Positions 36,910-57,300 of a DNA stretch of 64,000 nucleotides are shown in pieces (the first letter of the stretch is position 1; each line of letters starts with the position of its first letter). The notes under the pieces were generated by a model that worked only from the letters and a program-made list of their open reading frames with translations, ran no database searches and was not told the origin of the DNA. The DNA is taken from positions 15,220,501 through 15,284,500 of the forward strand of contig NC_091109.1 of the NCBI RefSeq assembly GCF_024713975.1, written 5' to 3'. The DNA comes from Paralichthys olivaceus. Taxonomy: Eukaryota > Chordata > Actinopteri > Pleuronectiformes > Paralichthyidae. Both the position numbers and the translations under genes were made by a program.

Positions 36910-37350
36910 CTCGATTTTTACCGCTGGTGCACATGCACCGGCTGCTGAGGGTTCGATTCAGTGGGACGGTTTTAGAAACGTTTTAGTAGTTTTTCAGGAC
37001 CAAGCAGTGGACCCACCTTTACGCCGAATCCCATTGGGGAAAAAGTGTGGAATTAAGTGCCTACTTGTTTATCTGCCTCAGTAAATATTGTGAGATGACA
37101 TGCACATTGCACAACTCGTTTTAGCCGCCACTGATTTAAAACACAGCAGACATTTTGTTCCATCGCAAATTCCACCTTAATGCATTTTTGGTTGCAATTG
37201 TAAAATGTATTGTACAGTTCATTTTAAGTATTTCTATGAAATCAACTGCTGCACTTTGTTCCAATGTGGTTAGTGTGTTGAAAGAAGGCAGATCTCTTTA
37301 TGAAGAAAAATAACTTTCTTGGATTGAGATGCAACTCGGCCCATTAGTTC

Positions 37351-37356
37351 AATAAA
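37351..37356 (+). terminator. mos: Candidate mos poly(A) signal
   Basis: AATAAA about 440 bp after the mos stop, the first canonical signal. A second variant signal, ATTAAA, lies at 37560-37565. Confidence 0.5.
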
Positions 37357-37459
37357 CTACATTTTACATTAAGAGGTTAAAGTTTACAGTTTGCCAGCAC
37401 CTCATCTCACAAACTGTATAAAAAGTGTGTGTATAGTTACTGTGAAAGTTCTGACTTTG

Positions 37460-37576
37460 TTTTATATCTGTTTATTTCTTAAGTTTTGGAATCAGATGTG
37501 CTGTGGATTGACTTTTATTTGCCACAATGATTGTACTGAGATTTAAGCGATGGGTTTTCATTAAAATTATTTTTAT
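37460..37576 (+). promoter_or_regulatory. mos: CPE-like motifs around a distal mos poly(A) signal
   Basis: TTTTAT at 37460-37465 and 37513-37518, and TTTTTAT at 37570-37576 directly after ATTAAA (37560-37565). UUUUAU elements near a poly(A) hexamer are the CPEB sites that drive cytoplasmic polyadenylation of mos mRNA in maturing oocytes. Whether this distal site is used is inferred. Confidence 0.4.
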
Positions 37577-38095
37577 ACTATACATGTGTTTTGCTTCGCA
37601 GCTTTTTACACATCATGAAGACGGGTCACCAGGTTGTCAGGACCAATATGTTCAGGCAGACATACGCTGATGCATTTTCAAGTTTCTAGTTAACCTGACC
37701 TGCATTTGAACTGTGGGAGGAAACATGACATGGCATGTGGAGAACCCAGATATTCATGTGTATTCCAACCCATGACCATCTTGCTAAAAGATAAAAAATA
37801 ATGGTAATGTAAACAGAGCCTGTTCCATTCTTTTTACTTTGCAAAGTTATCCAGATCATATAGATTTAATTGTTTTTATAAATAAAGCACATAAGTCAAG
37901 TTAAAAATTGAAAACACTCTTTATCTTAGTGATTGTATTAGAACCTGCAAGATGGAAGTATTCTCAAACTTCAGAAGTGATACAGATGTGGTTAGACTGA
38001 TGACCTGTCCCTGCCTCTTGCCTAATGTCAGCGAGGTTTGACTCCAGCTCCCATGCACATGAACCCATAAGAGAGATGATGAATGGATAGATGTG

Positions 38096-38398
38096 TTAAG
38101 GGGATAGTTCACCCACAAACGAAAACATTCACTCATCTACTCACCACTATGCCGATGGAGGGGTGGATGAAGTGGTCTCCACGTTAGCATGGACCTGACA
38201 ACACAGAAGATGCTCAAAACACTTTTGGAGTTTCAGGGTATTGTAAAAGTATTGTAGCCAAATTCAATGCAATTGAAGTAAATGATGACCCCTTCAAATG
38301 TAAAAAAAAAACAACTGAAAAAAATGTTATATGCCTCCATACTGCTCCTGTGGTGTCATCCAAGTGTCTGAAGCCCTGACATTCAAATTCGACTTGCA
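38096..38398 (+). mobile_element. MITE-like repeat (GATAGTTCACC family), copy 1, interrupted
   Basis: It matches 59328-59592 along its length: GGATAGTTCACC, CACTATGCCGATGGAGGGGT, CTGTGGTGTCATCCAAGTGTC against TCGTGTGGTGTCATCCAAGT. The match breaks at 38176-38216, where a foreign 41-bp block sits. It has no coding capacity. Confidence 0.7.
38176..38216 (+). other. 41-bp exact copy of the steap2 intron 3/exon 4 junction
   Basis: Bases 38176-38216 are identical to 42306-42346, in the same orientation. The source block spans the first 19 nt of steap2 exon 4 and 22 nt of the adjacent intron including the acceptor AG. Because intron is included, the copy was made from DNA, not mRNA. In the sister repeat at 59328 the same place holds about 11 unrelated bases (CTAGAGTCGAC). 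Confidence 0.9.
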
Positions 38399-38406
38399 AT
38401 GGTTTT

Positions 38407-38621
38407 AAATGGTTTATATTTATATAGAGCTTGTCTAGTCTTGATGATCACTCAAAGCCATTTGAGTCATTGCCATTCACACACAGTGCATCTGTGTTCT
38501 ATGAGGGGCTCATTTGGGTTTAAGCATCTTGCCCAAGGACACTTAGGCATGCAGATGGGGAAGACTTGGGATCGAACTGACAACTTTCTGGTTAGAGTAC
38601 AACCGCTCAGCCACAACTGCC
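38407..38621 (-). mobile_element. tRNA-derived SINE copy
   Basis: Reverse copy: tail AAATGGTTTATATTTATATA, then TTGCCCAAGGACACTTAGGC, a B-box-like GGGATCGAACTGACAAC and a head near CTCAGCCACAACTGCC. It begins a few bases after the end of the MITE at 38096-38398. Confidence 0.75.
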
Positions 38622-38638
38622 ATGTACACCATTTTTTT

Positions 38639-39264
38639 TGCCTAAATGTCTCATCCTCGCAAATTCTGTTCCAGTATGCATACCTCGCCAACCAGTGCCT
38701 GGATACTGTTCATTGACTATCATCCTACAGCAGCTTTTAAGAAGCTCCCTCTGCAAATGGATTTTGACTTTTTGTCAGACAGACTCTGATTGTCATTCAT
38801 TCACATTTGACTACACTACCAAATTCAACTCAAACCAGCTCATCAAATTTGCAGATGACAACATTGGTAGGACTCATCGGTACTGACGATGGAACATCAT
38901 CATCTCTCAACATCATTGAGAGACTCCTCCCACCACTTTCAATGACTCTTTGATGTGTTGCATCAGGAGATATCACACCAGGAAAGCAAAAACAGCCAGA
39001 GTTTGCAAAAGGCCATAAGACTGCTAAACCCTTGCACAATAAGCTACATTTACTTTTAATCCTGTATTTATAATGCCAACTTTTATATTTTTCATAATTT
39101 TTTATCATTTAACTCAGGCACTAGATTGCACTTTAAGATTATTGCACACAAATTGTTGCTTTTTTGTATTGTTTTATGTGCTCACAGATCCTGAGAAACA
39201 CAAATTCATTCCACTGTATTTGTTACAGATATGGCTGGAATGACGTGAATAAACTTGAAACTTG
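38639..39264 (+). mobile_element. Rex1-like LINE relic with RT motif and 3' tail
   Basis: Around 38838-38865 the frame reads QLIKFADDNIG, the reverse transcriptase active-site block (FADD). Near 39003 AKGHKTAKP-type coding is broken. The fragment ends with AATAAACTTGAAACTTGA, a LINE-type 3' tail. Multiple stops make it dead. Confidence 0.6.
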
Positions 39265-39384
39265 ACAGTCAGCTGTAAAGTGTGTATTAGACAATGAATG
39301 CATTAAAATGCAGAACAAATAGAATGAGGAACAGCTTCTATGCATGGGCTGTCGGAACACTGAACTAAAAAAAAAAGTTTTTTT

Positions 39385-39536
39385 CTATCCAACCACAACT
39401 ACCCCTTTTTCCTGTAAACATGTTTATTTTTATATTTTTTGTTTCTTTTTTACTGAATGCACCTTTCAGTGGTAGCTGCTGTAATTTCGCCATGCTTCAT
39501 TGTGTGATGACATTAAAGGCATTCTATTCTATTCTA
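39385..39536 (+). mobile_element. LINE 3'-end fragment with TTCTA tail
   Basis: A T-rich 3' region with a TGACATTAAAGGCATTC ending and a (TATTC)n tail, typical of a 5'-truncated non-LTR insertion. Confidence 0.5.
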
Positions 39537-39784
39537 TAAATGTATGGCTGATTAATTAATTGGCAAGAGCAGGCTCTAAAATATTTGGTACTGTATTACA
39601 GCAAGGCAGTCAATGATTTTTACTTATTTCAAGTGAGAGAATATACCTGCAGATGTAAAATAGATGCTTTAGATTGATGATCCACCAGAGTGAACATCAC
39701 TTTATTTAGTGAGGCAGAGCAAGTCCAAAGTTTTTGGGTTGAAGGAAGGTGAACTTATTCATTAAAAGTATTTTTGTGACATAC

Positions 39785-39790
39785 TTTATT
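39785..39790 (-). terminator. steap2: Candidate poly(A) signal of steap2
   Basis: AATAAA on the minus strand about 1.55 kb past the steap2 stop. If used, the 3' UTR would contain the repeat at 40400-40745. Other signals may be used instead. Confidence 0.3.
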
Positions 39791-40399
39791 CAAGTTGATG
39801 CAGCACATTGAACATAAGAGATTAACATCAGCATTACACCCAACGGCGCTGATGGAAAAGTCACACACATCTTACACAGTGAAAATGATCAGACCTTACC
39901 TGTACGATGATGAGACAAACTGATGTTGCCCTGACACTGTTTTTGACTAAGCAGCATGACTAACTGTACTGGCATTGTACTAGCAACACATGGCAAGCGA
40001 CACAAATATCTTCACCATTAAGACTGCTGCTGCAGGGTGTACAAACATGAATTGTCAATTGAAGCCATGGATCTCACTGATTAGAACATGACAGATAGAC
40101 ACAATATTAACCGTTACAGTAACACAGTCACGAAGGGCAGAAAAACCATAGCAACAAAGTTATAATGCAGAATCAACAAATAACTTAAAACGTTTGTTGA
40201 CATCTTTGTAAAAATGAGAACAAGTTAAGCAGAATGAGATAATAACTAGTAATGCACTCAAACTTAAAAAAAAGAAAGAAAAAGATTTCTTCTACTTACA
40301 CATATTCCAATTCAGTATGAAATTATTGAGGTTGTAAGAATGAAAAACATTACTGAAAAGAAATGTGTCAAACTTCAAGTAGAAATACTAGTACTGTTC

Positions 40400-40745
40400 A
40401 TAACTAAAGGTTCAACATGAGGGAGGCAGGAGTGCCCGGGGGGACCAACACGCCCTTGGAAGACCATGCCAACATCCACGTTGAGATTCCCGGGCTTTAT
40501 TTCCTTTTGTTCCCCTATTTTTTTTTCTCTACTCACCCCAACCAGTCCTGGCAGAGGCCATCCACACCGAGCCCGGTTCTGCTGGAGGGTTCTTCCACCT
40601 GGTAGTTTTTCCTCCCCGCTGTTGCTCATGCTAGCTCGGTGTGGAACAAGTTGGATTTTGTCTTTCTTAAGATCTTGGACTTTTGTGCAGCACCCTGAGA
40701 CAACTGTTTGTTGTGATAAATAAATTTGATTGATTGATTGATTGA
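40400..40745 (+). mobile_element. Non-LTR element 3' end with TTGA tail
   Basis: Contains CCAGTCCTGGCAGAGGCCAT, GTTTTTCCTCCCCGCTGTTG and TGTTGTGATAAATAAATTTG, then (ATTG)n. This is a 3' end very common in percomorph genomes, with a tetranucleotide tail as in LINE/SINE insertions. The exact family is uncertain. Confidence 0.6.
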
Positions 40746-41342
40746 ACATTGTAGAAAATGAGATATTTCTAAGCACTGACCATTGTTTCCATGAGTTTTA
40801 TCAAACTGCAGTTGTAGATTATGATGTTTTACCTGTGACAGGCCGATACATCACTCAGAAAAGTTTCCCAATCAGAAGAGAGACTCAGCAGTGTCTTTTC
40901 ATTAAACGTCCCTGACTGGTAAACACAAATCTTTGTTAAATCTCTTGTCTCCACCCTGTGACATCATTGGGGTTACTATTGCTTTCACAAGCAGAACTAG
41001 TAGAACTAGTAAAGCGTGGACAATTTGCAGTCTTACCCTTTTCATTAATGACGAATGTGTGTCTGAGTGAATTGTCTGGCAACACTAAAGGACAGGTTGA
41101 AAATGTTGGCAGGTACTTGGAGCATATTGATAGGACAATGTCGAGGAAATAATATTCAGTTTTACAGTTTGGGCAAACATCTGGAACACATCCACACAAG
41201 TACGCAATTCACATGTCAGGAAACACTGTTCACAACAAAAAAGTGAGAACAATTTACTTTTACATCTTTGTTTGTTTATATGGCATGTGGCTGTATGTGT
41301 AAAACCCTCAGCAAAGGAGCAGAAGGCTCTGTGCTGCAGTGA

Positions 41343-49283
<7,941 letters not shown>

Positions 49284-49708
49284 CCTTCCTCCCTGTTACT
49301 TCTTCTATGGTTTTTGGCTAAGGAGGATTTCAGTAGGTCTGAAGGAGGTAAGCACAAATGGAATTTTTGCAACATTTATTGGGTTTTCTCAGGAATATTT
49401 TCTTGACATCCTTCACACAATTACAGGAAGGCATTAGTTTAGGCCAGGTTTTCATTTCAATTTCTAGTTTTAACCTTGGCTACACATATTCATTGCACTT
49501 CTGAACAGATTGATGTAAGGCTGTGGCACAAATCATAAAGTGGTGCATTTAGATAACCTCAAGAAAACTTTACACTTTAAGAAAGGGCTAATGTTAATAG
49601 CCATTGTGTCCTGCTCAACCCGACTTGATCTTACTAGCATAATTTTATCATCATCTATTAAATCATAAATGCCTTGTATTCGTGATGGCTCATTGCAAAA
49701 AAAGACCT

Positions 49709-49733
49709 TGTGTGTGTGGGTGTGTGTGTGTGT
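49709..49733. repeat. GT microsatellite
   Basis: (TG)n with one GGG interruption. Confidence 0.85.
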
Positions 49734-49837
49734 CATGGTCATCCTACAGTGGCTACCATCACGTGCTGCAGCAGCTCGCTAGACGGTGATCAGAGGTCAT
49801 CCGTCCACCAGGAGACGTAGCGTCTCGTCATACTGAC

Positions 49838-50110
49838 CTTCTGTCTGCAGAGACCTTGTGTTCTTGTGAAGGACACGGCCGCGTGTGCACGGGCAGCCTG
49901 TGTGCACCTGTAGCGCCGCAGTGCGGCCGCTGCTGTTCCACTGTGGAGCCGCACAACACAGCGAGAAGAGGAAAACACATGGACCGTCCACGCCGAGGCT
50001 CCACACACTGTGTGACCCACCTGTCAGTCACACAGAAGCGGCCGTGCTTCTCCGTCCATCCTCCCGCTGCTGATGATGCTCAGCCTCCGCGGTCTCGACA
50101 CGTGCTGCGT
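49838..50110 (-). promoter_or_regulatory. steap2: CpG-rich steap2 promoter and probable leader exon
   Basis: A CpG-rich segment in AT-rich surroundings, about 0.6 kb upstream of the start codon. On the minus strand AGAAG|gtcagt gives a donor with the exon ending at 49838. A matching acceptor (ccttcag, exon from 49338) lies 55 bp before the ATG. The upstream edge is approximate. Confidence 0.5.
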
Positions 50111-51095
50111 TCATGAGCTGTCGGAGACAACAGCTTTGCTCTGGAAATAAATGCAATTCTCCAACCAAAATAAAATCCATAAATAATCAGAAAAATGTCA
50201 ATAACACAACTAAAACAACGAAGCTACCCTAAGTCTAGACAATTAACATGTAGAAAGAAATAATATGAAAAATAGATTATATGAGATGATATATAATATC
50301 TTAGATTGTATCATATGTATTATATTATATTATATCATAAATTATCAGAGCCACAGTGCAACAGAAAGTTTATTGCACAACCAAAGAATGTCTGCTCAGA
50401 AATACATAATATATTTGTTGACTAACCATTCATGTTATCTTTCCATAAGACTTTGGACGACATCACTCTCTTCTACCACTGAAAGCATTATTGAGATCAT
50501 ATCTAAAATACACAGCTTTGAAACATAACTTGAGTCAACATGACCTGGTTTGTTTACTTTCAGTGTGACACTGGATTTTTGACTGTCTGACAGTATTTTC
50601 TTCTGAACATGTTGGATCTATGTTAAGATGTATACTTACACTCAGTGCATGAGGATAAAACAAATCCTGAAAATGGTCCTGGTTGTTAAAAAGACAAATC
50701 TAACTTATTAATGACATTAAATAAATTAATTTAATCGAATATTGAGCCTAACATGGTCTTCTGCATTTGTAGACCATGATCCACCTCAAGGCAAGAGGCT
50801 TTGTTATGGAGCCTACATTGCCATTGCTGTTTGTCTGTCTGTTAACTTAATTACCAATTTAATTAAACTTTTAGGGTTGGGTACAGGCCAAGGTAGAACC
50901 CATTAGCTGTTTCATGTTCTTTAATATTGTGTTACAGGGAATCAACCTTGGCTGGAGTATGTACTCTCAGAGTTCCCTTCTACTTGATTCTGAAATGGTT
51001 CTCTTCTTAAGCACATTTGAAATAAGTGGTGATCTGAGTTACCAAAGCCTTTCTGTCTGCTCCAACCCCAACAACAGTGTGTGTGTGTGTGTGTG

Positions 51096-51145
<50 letters not shown>

Positions 51146-51379
51146 AGGGTAGGTAGTCATTTCTGTCTAAGGGCCGTAACACAACCTCAACACGTTTTGT
51201 GTCAGCAGTGTAAATAGAAACATTGCATTGATGCATTTCCCCTCCACGAACAGCTGGGGGCAGTGTGCTGGTGAGGGCGGAGGGATTTGTACACAGTTGA
51301 GCAGGGAAATGTGCCTGAACTCTAAGATCTATATCCATTCAAAGCACAGTGTCTGACTTGCTCCTACACATCCGCCGCA
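50111..51379. other. steap2-alg14 intergenic region
   Basis: The two genes are divergent here, with about 1.3 kb between the steap2 CpG patch and the alg14 start. AT-rich, with a long GT microsatellite (51077-51143). No TATA box or clear CpG island directly at alg14. Confidence 0.5.
51077..51143. repeat. GT microsatellite
   Basis: Long (GT)n, one GGTT break, about 240 bp before the alg14 start codon. Confidence 0.9.
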
Positions 51380-54300
51380 ATGTTCCTGGAAGGCGCTGCC
51401 TTTGCTGTTCTGCTCATATGTTTATGTTTTATGATCCGGTTATATTTAGTTGTGAAGACTGGATCAGAGCTGAAACCTGGAAGCAAAGGTCCGATCGCTG
51501 TTCTCGTCGTTGCAGGATCAGGTGATTTTTTATGACATTAACTTGACACATGTCCTCATCTTAGATGAAGCTAAACAGTCACATTCTTGTGAGTCGCGTC
51601 ACCCACCGCTGTCAGATTCTATAGCTCAAACGCTGACAAGCCGAATGTGTTTCCATGTTGTGCTATTAAGGGACTTCCTTAGCAGCCATGCTAACAACCA
51701 TACGTAATGTGGAGTGTACCAAAACATCGGCGAGGATGAGGGGGGTTTAAACGAGACCTCTTCCAGGGTTATTGGATTTTTTAAGTATTATTTCCCCTTT
51801 GCTCTCAAGTAAACAACACGTGTCCATAACAAGAGCAAATCACACATCTCCTCAAAGTTTCGCTGTGAGAAACACCAGGGATGTTATATTTTCTGGTCAC
51901 AGTAATGATAAGAGATGCACTGCACGGTCCAAATAACGTGGACATCTATCTGCTCATTCTTACCATGTGACTTCTACATATTCATCTAAACATTAAGCTC
52001 CTCTGTCTCTACCAGACATCAGGACCTGGCTGTGGAGATGTGCTCCCTGTCAGTCTCGAGAGAATTAGTGAGGTCCAACACTGCTTTGATGTGGCTTTGA
52101 TGCTAATCTGAAGATATAATCTGTTATTGAGATGTTGAGGAATCTGTGGTGTTGATTGGAATAAATAATTTGTTATATGTCAACCTACTAAAACAACAGT
52201 ATATCCTGTGTTTTTTCCAGGTGGTCACACCACAGAGATCCTGCGGCTGATGGGGAGCCTGTGTGCGGCCTACACACCTCGACACTATGTCATTGCTGAC
52301 ACTGACCAGATGAGTGAGGAGAAAATCAGCACATTTGAGAGCTCGAAACAACACTCAGACTCTGGGTCGCAGGTACACAGCTGTCTATGTTCTGGGCTTC
52401 CCATGTTTTATCAGATGGCAGCACTGTCTCAGATTTTGCTCAAACCTGATCTATATCATGAATTGGTTCCAAAGACAATGCCTGGAAAGCTGCTTTCATG
52501 GTGTATGTGTGTATGTGAACACAAATGTAAGAGCTTCTGCGATCTTTCTGTGAGTGAGTGGGCTGATGAAGACGCAACAGATGCAAAAATGAATAAAACA
52601 AAATGAGAAGAGATTTTGAGGGCCCCAAACATTTTATAGACAAACCTATAATGGTGCTACAATTAGTTTGTGCATTTTCTGCAGGTGGACAATTTTAATA
52701 GAAGGTGGGAGACCCGACCTACTGCTGTCAGTTAACTGCAGCTCTGACTGCAGTATTAGAGTATGAATGAAATGTGGTTTAAAGCTGCTTAAACAATTCA
52801 AAGACTGAATATGGATATAACTATCATCAGGTAACTGATATTATATTTATATTGTAGTTGTGAAGCAGTAATTTGAGATCATTGCTCAGTCAAATCATTT
52901 CATTAAACAACTTTATTATAAGGCAGATATGCCCTTATTCAAATTCAGACATCAGGTCCTTTTCCATTCCGCCAGCATAAAAGTGGAGGATATACTAATC
53001 AGTATATTTGTCCGTCTGTAATCAATTGCTTCCCGAGCAGACACCTTTTTGGATTTTTCATGAAACTTCACAATTATGTTGTGTAATTATTTTCTGTATT
53101 TAAATAAACAACTTAATAAATTTTAATTATGTGATAAATGAGTTGATTGGAAAAATCTTCTCTCCCCTCACCGATATAATTACCAAATTATCAAAATGTC
53201 AATTTACATCACAAAATAGTTGTATTTATAAGCCTGAAAACATTGGATAAGAAGTTGTCTTGGAATTAGTCTATGCTTGGAATGTATAATGTTAAGAACA
53301 GTAAAACCCAATAAAGTCACTTGTGACATGGTCGCAGTTCTTCCAGATTTCAACTCTGTTTCCTGATTAGCTTTTGATATTTTGGTGTGTTGCATTTGTT
53401 CTTTTACTTATTGAGATGTATCTTGAACAATTAACTGCTTTGAGATCTTTATCACACATTGGTTAACCACATCATAGATGAGTGTTACTGTTCACCAGCA
53501 GGGGGCACAAGTACACTATGATCAATATGTGCGTCACTGATGTTTCAGTATCTCATACTGATTCCTTCTTTGTGCTTATTTGATTACCAATGTGGAATAA
53601 CTGTAATGATCAGGAATATCTTTTTAAAACTTAATGCAAACACACATTTGCGGAAATAATAGATATACGAATACCAGACACAATTATTTATGAATACATT
53701 TAAAATAATTAAGAAATCACATGCCAGAAAATCTTCCTTTTATAAAGTTTAGTCAGCCACAAAAATCAATGACCCATATTCAATGCAGGAAAAATCATTT
53801 GTAACTTGCAATACAATACCATTTAATCATTTATATATTTAATATTAAAAATAAATTAATAAATTAATCGAAAATTCAGGAAGTTATGAAAGCAACCATG
53901 TGTTACAACCCTGCTTTTTATATTGATGGTTGTTTATTGATATTAGAGGGATCCAAATTTCCAAATCCAGGTGTGTTAGGTGTTGCAACTATTGATTATT
54001 CCCATTAACAATTTATTTCCTGATTATTATTTAAAAGCATTTGGATGTATGAAAATTTACTTAAATGTCAAATTTTCTCTTGATTTTAATTAATTCGATG
54101 AATAATCACATGTTCTTCTTGTTTTGTAGATTTTTTTTACTTTAGCATATTACCTTTATTGAAGAGCTAACAGTGCAAATTCAGATATTATTTGCGATCA
54201 TGCTTGTGCATGGATCTCAACTTTCTACTTGGAATAAATCAGGTTCTTAGGTTCTCTTTTATACATTGTATTTTTAATGCCTTGAGCACCACATGGAAAA

Positions 54301-57300
54301 CTTTATCCATATCCACTGTATTTGTCTTGAGGCGTGATTGTGTGATTGGAGGTGGACTGAACCTTTATTGTCGAGTAGTGTCGTTGAAATGACAGAGTCA
54401 TTGGAAAAGTCCATGATTGGTTTGTTTGTGTGCTGGTGAGAAGCTGCGCAATCTGAGATGTGAGAGTTTTATCCAAATACATTGAGTTGTGTGATGAGTA
54501 ATGTATTTCTGTTGTGCAATTCAATTGATCATGTGTCTGAGACAGGTGATAGAAACCTGCCCTTGTTCCACAGTTCACCATCTGTCGAATCCCACGGAGC
54601 CGGGAGGTGCATCAGTCTTGGAGTTCCTCAGTTGTCAGTACGCTGAATGCCCTGCAGTACTCCCTCCCTCTGGTGTTCAGACTCAGACCTGACATGGTAA
54701 GTGGACACACAAGTCAGTAGCTGTGACCGACTATTACAATGCACATGTACCACAGAGTATTGCACAATAAGCATGGATGAAAATGACCATATGTTGTTGG
54801 TTGCATCATGGCATTCAGGGTTGCATGGCTTGACCCATAGAGACTAGAAGTCAGGGTATCAAACTCCTTTAGTAAACTCTATAAAGATGGATTCATTCTG
54901 GAAGAGCACAAATCCATCCAGCACCATCTGGCACTTGTAGCAATATGCAGGTTACATACAGATATAAACACATCAATTCCTCCTCATGAAACACACAATG
55001 CTGACATTTAACTTGTGTTGCACAACGCAATCATGCTCATTGAGTTAAGCAGCATCTGTCTCATTCATAGATGGCTTTCTAACAGATATCCCCATTCCCG
55101 GAACATATTTAGCAATATCTAATTTTAATCCAGAACATTTGATCAGTGCAAAATGTCATTTCAAAACAACTAACGCCTCATGCACTACACGCCATGACTT
55201 TCATGGTCAATATGTTTCTGCACTATTCACACTGCACAACTGTTTGTCCTCTAATCATGAAACTTGAATTTGTTCTGGTTTGCCCACTACATCACACAAA
55301 TTACAAGATCTTTGACCAGGAATCCCCAACAAGAGTGTCAGCGCTCCAAACTACATTGAGTCATGGTCGCACACACCAAAAGAGTCACAGGCCATGCAAA
55401 AACTCTAATCTATGGTTTGATAAATCTTTGATAAAGAATTCCCAAAATGATTTGTGTATTAGTGTTACAGTGACCACCCACTTTTAGAATGGCTCTTAGC
55501 TTTAAGACTGGAACCAGGCCAACCAGCTATGAGATTAGTCTGGACCATAAAACATTTGATTCAGAGGCAAAGAAATATTGGAAAATGGAAAAAAGGCAAA
55601 GATACAAGACTGCGTACTTAATTGTTATAAGTGAAGAATGTACGCATCTGATAACCAGTTGTGAATGATCCCTTTCCAAAGACTTCCAGTAAGCCTCGTC
55701 TTGACTTTAACCTTGTTGTTCATATAGAGTTGTAAAATGTTGTATTTGTTTATATATATCGTTTCATTTTGTGTTTAGAGTAGTAACCTAGTTTAACGAA
55801 GCTGAACGATCTGATTGTAGCCGACATGAATTTCATGGTTGTGCTATATATTTGTATGGTAATAGTTAGCTCTACCAATTACAGACATCACTATTACACC
55901 TGAGGATTGTGGGTAATATAGTACTTCTTGGCATTGCATATGAAACACATTTCTCCCAGAAATCAGTCGATATCAAAAGCCATCTCAGACATGAACTCCG
56001 GAGGATGTCCGCAGATTTGGGATTGGATTTATTTCCTGAGTTTGCCACTCACATATGAACGATGCAGCAGGAGATTCTCAGGTCAGACTCGTTCTGGTCT
56101 CAATCGTTCACCAAAAGCTTTCTTGGCATCTTGGTCAGTTTCTTCATAGATTTTGTGGCATAGATTTTATAAAAAGATTTTTTGACCCGAGATATATACA
56201 TTCTTTCTGTTGCTTGTTTGCAATATCGTTATTGTTAATCTAAATCTCTATTCAGAAAATGAATGGGGTATATACTTCCTGAACCAGGCTGTTGAGCTCT
56301 TAAGAACAAATGTTGTTTCAATATCAATATCATATTATCTGGAAAAGCATGTAGCTTTTGTGTCTGCCTGTAATTCAGATTATAATCACTTCAGGATAAT
56401 TTTTTGTAACAGGGGATATCCATTCTTGTGTGGGATTTCCCTCACTCATTGGCTGGAGCTGGTCACCGCATTCATTGCCAGTCAGACTTCCAGATTTGGA
56501 CTCGGTGACAGGCCCAGGTATTTAAACTGCAAGATGCCTGCCAGCATTCAGTGACGCAGCAGCAAGTCTCTCAGACGTCTTTGACGTCACCAGAGTATGT
56601 AGAGCCCTTTGTTCACAAAATTGATAACCAGATCTAATTTTCTCCACTTAAAGCTCATTAGACAACATCTGCTCCAGAATATATTTCATTTCTCAAGTAT
56701 TGTGAGAAGTCAATGTACAGTCAGAAGAATGTGCTGAATGTGGGAAAGAGTCTGGGAAAAGATGCCTGTTTGTTGTGTCCATGTTGGAACATACAACATG
56801 ATAGAGTGACTTCACAAAGCATGTAGACATCTTCACTTTTAGTAGGTTTTATTGTTGTTGATTTATTTATAATTTGATTACTAGACTGGCACTTAATAAA
56901 GTGCATGCAACCACCAAGGTCCTACAGTCCCCTTAAATGTGGGTCAGAATCCATTCATTATTCCCTGGGATCAGTGGAAATAGTTTAAAAAAATTAGATA
57001 AAATCTGTTAAGACAAAGTTAAGAAAAAAATCTGATGGCCATCTTTCTATAACATCGATTCAGTAGTTGTAATGTAACAGTCAAACAAAAAGACAAATGG
57101 CAATGAAAACATAAGGAGGCAACAAGGTGGAGTTAACAAAGTAAAATGTAGAGATTTATTATTTCTCAAAATCAAAAACTGATATCTCTCATTCATAAAC
57201 ATTTTCACAACCTTTGTCTTCACCTGCTGCAAATTAAATTGTTTGTTGTGTTGTGCTGGCATTGTTCAACTCCTCTGACTTAATGTAGAATCCACATATT

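Noticed and set aside
54501-54692. 63-codon frame over alg14 exon 3
   Set aside because: Wrong frame; the correct exon reads CRIPRSREVHQSW with a donor at 54697.
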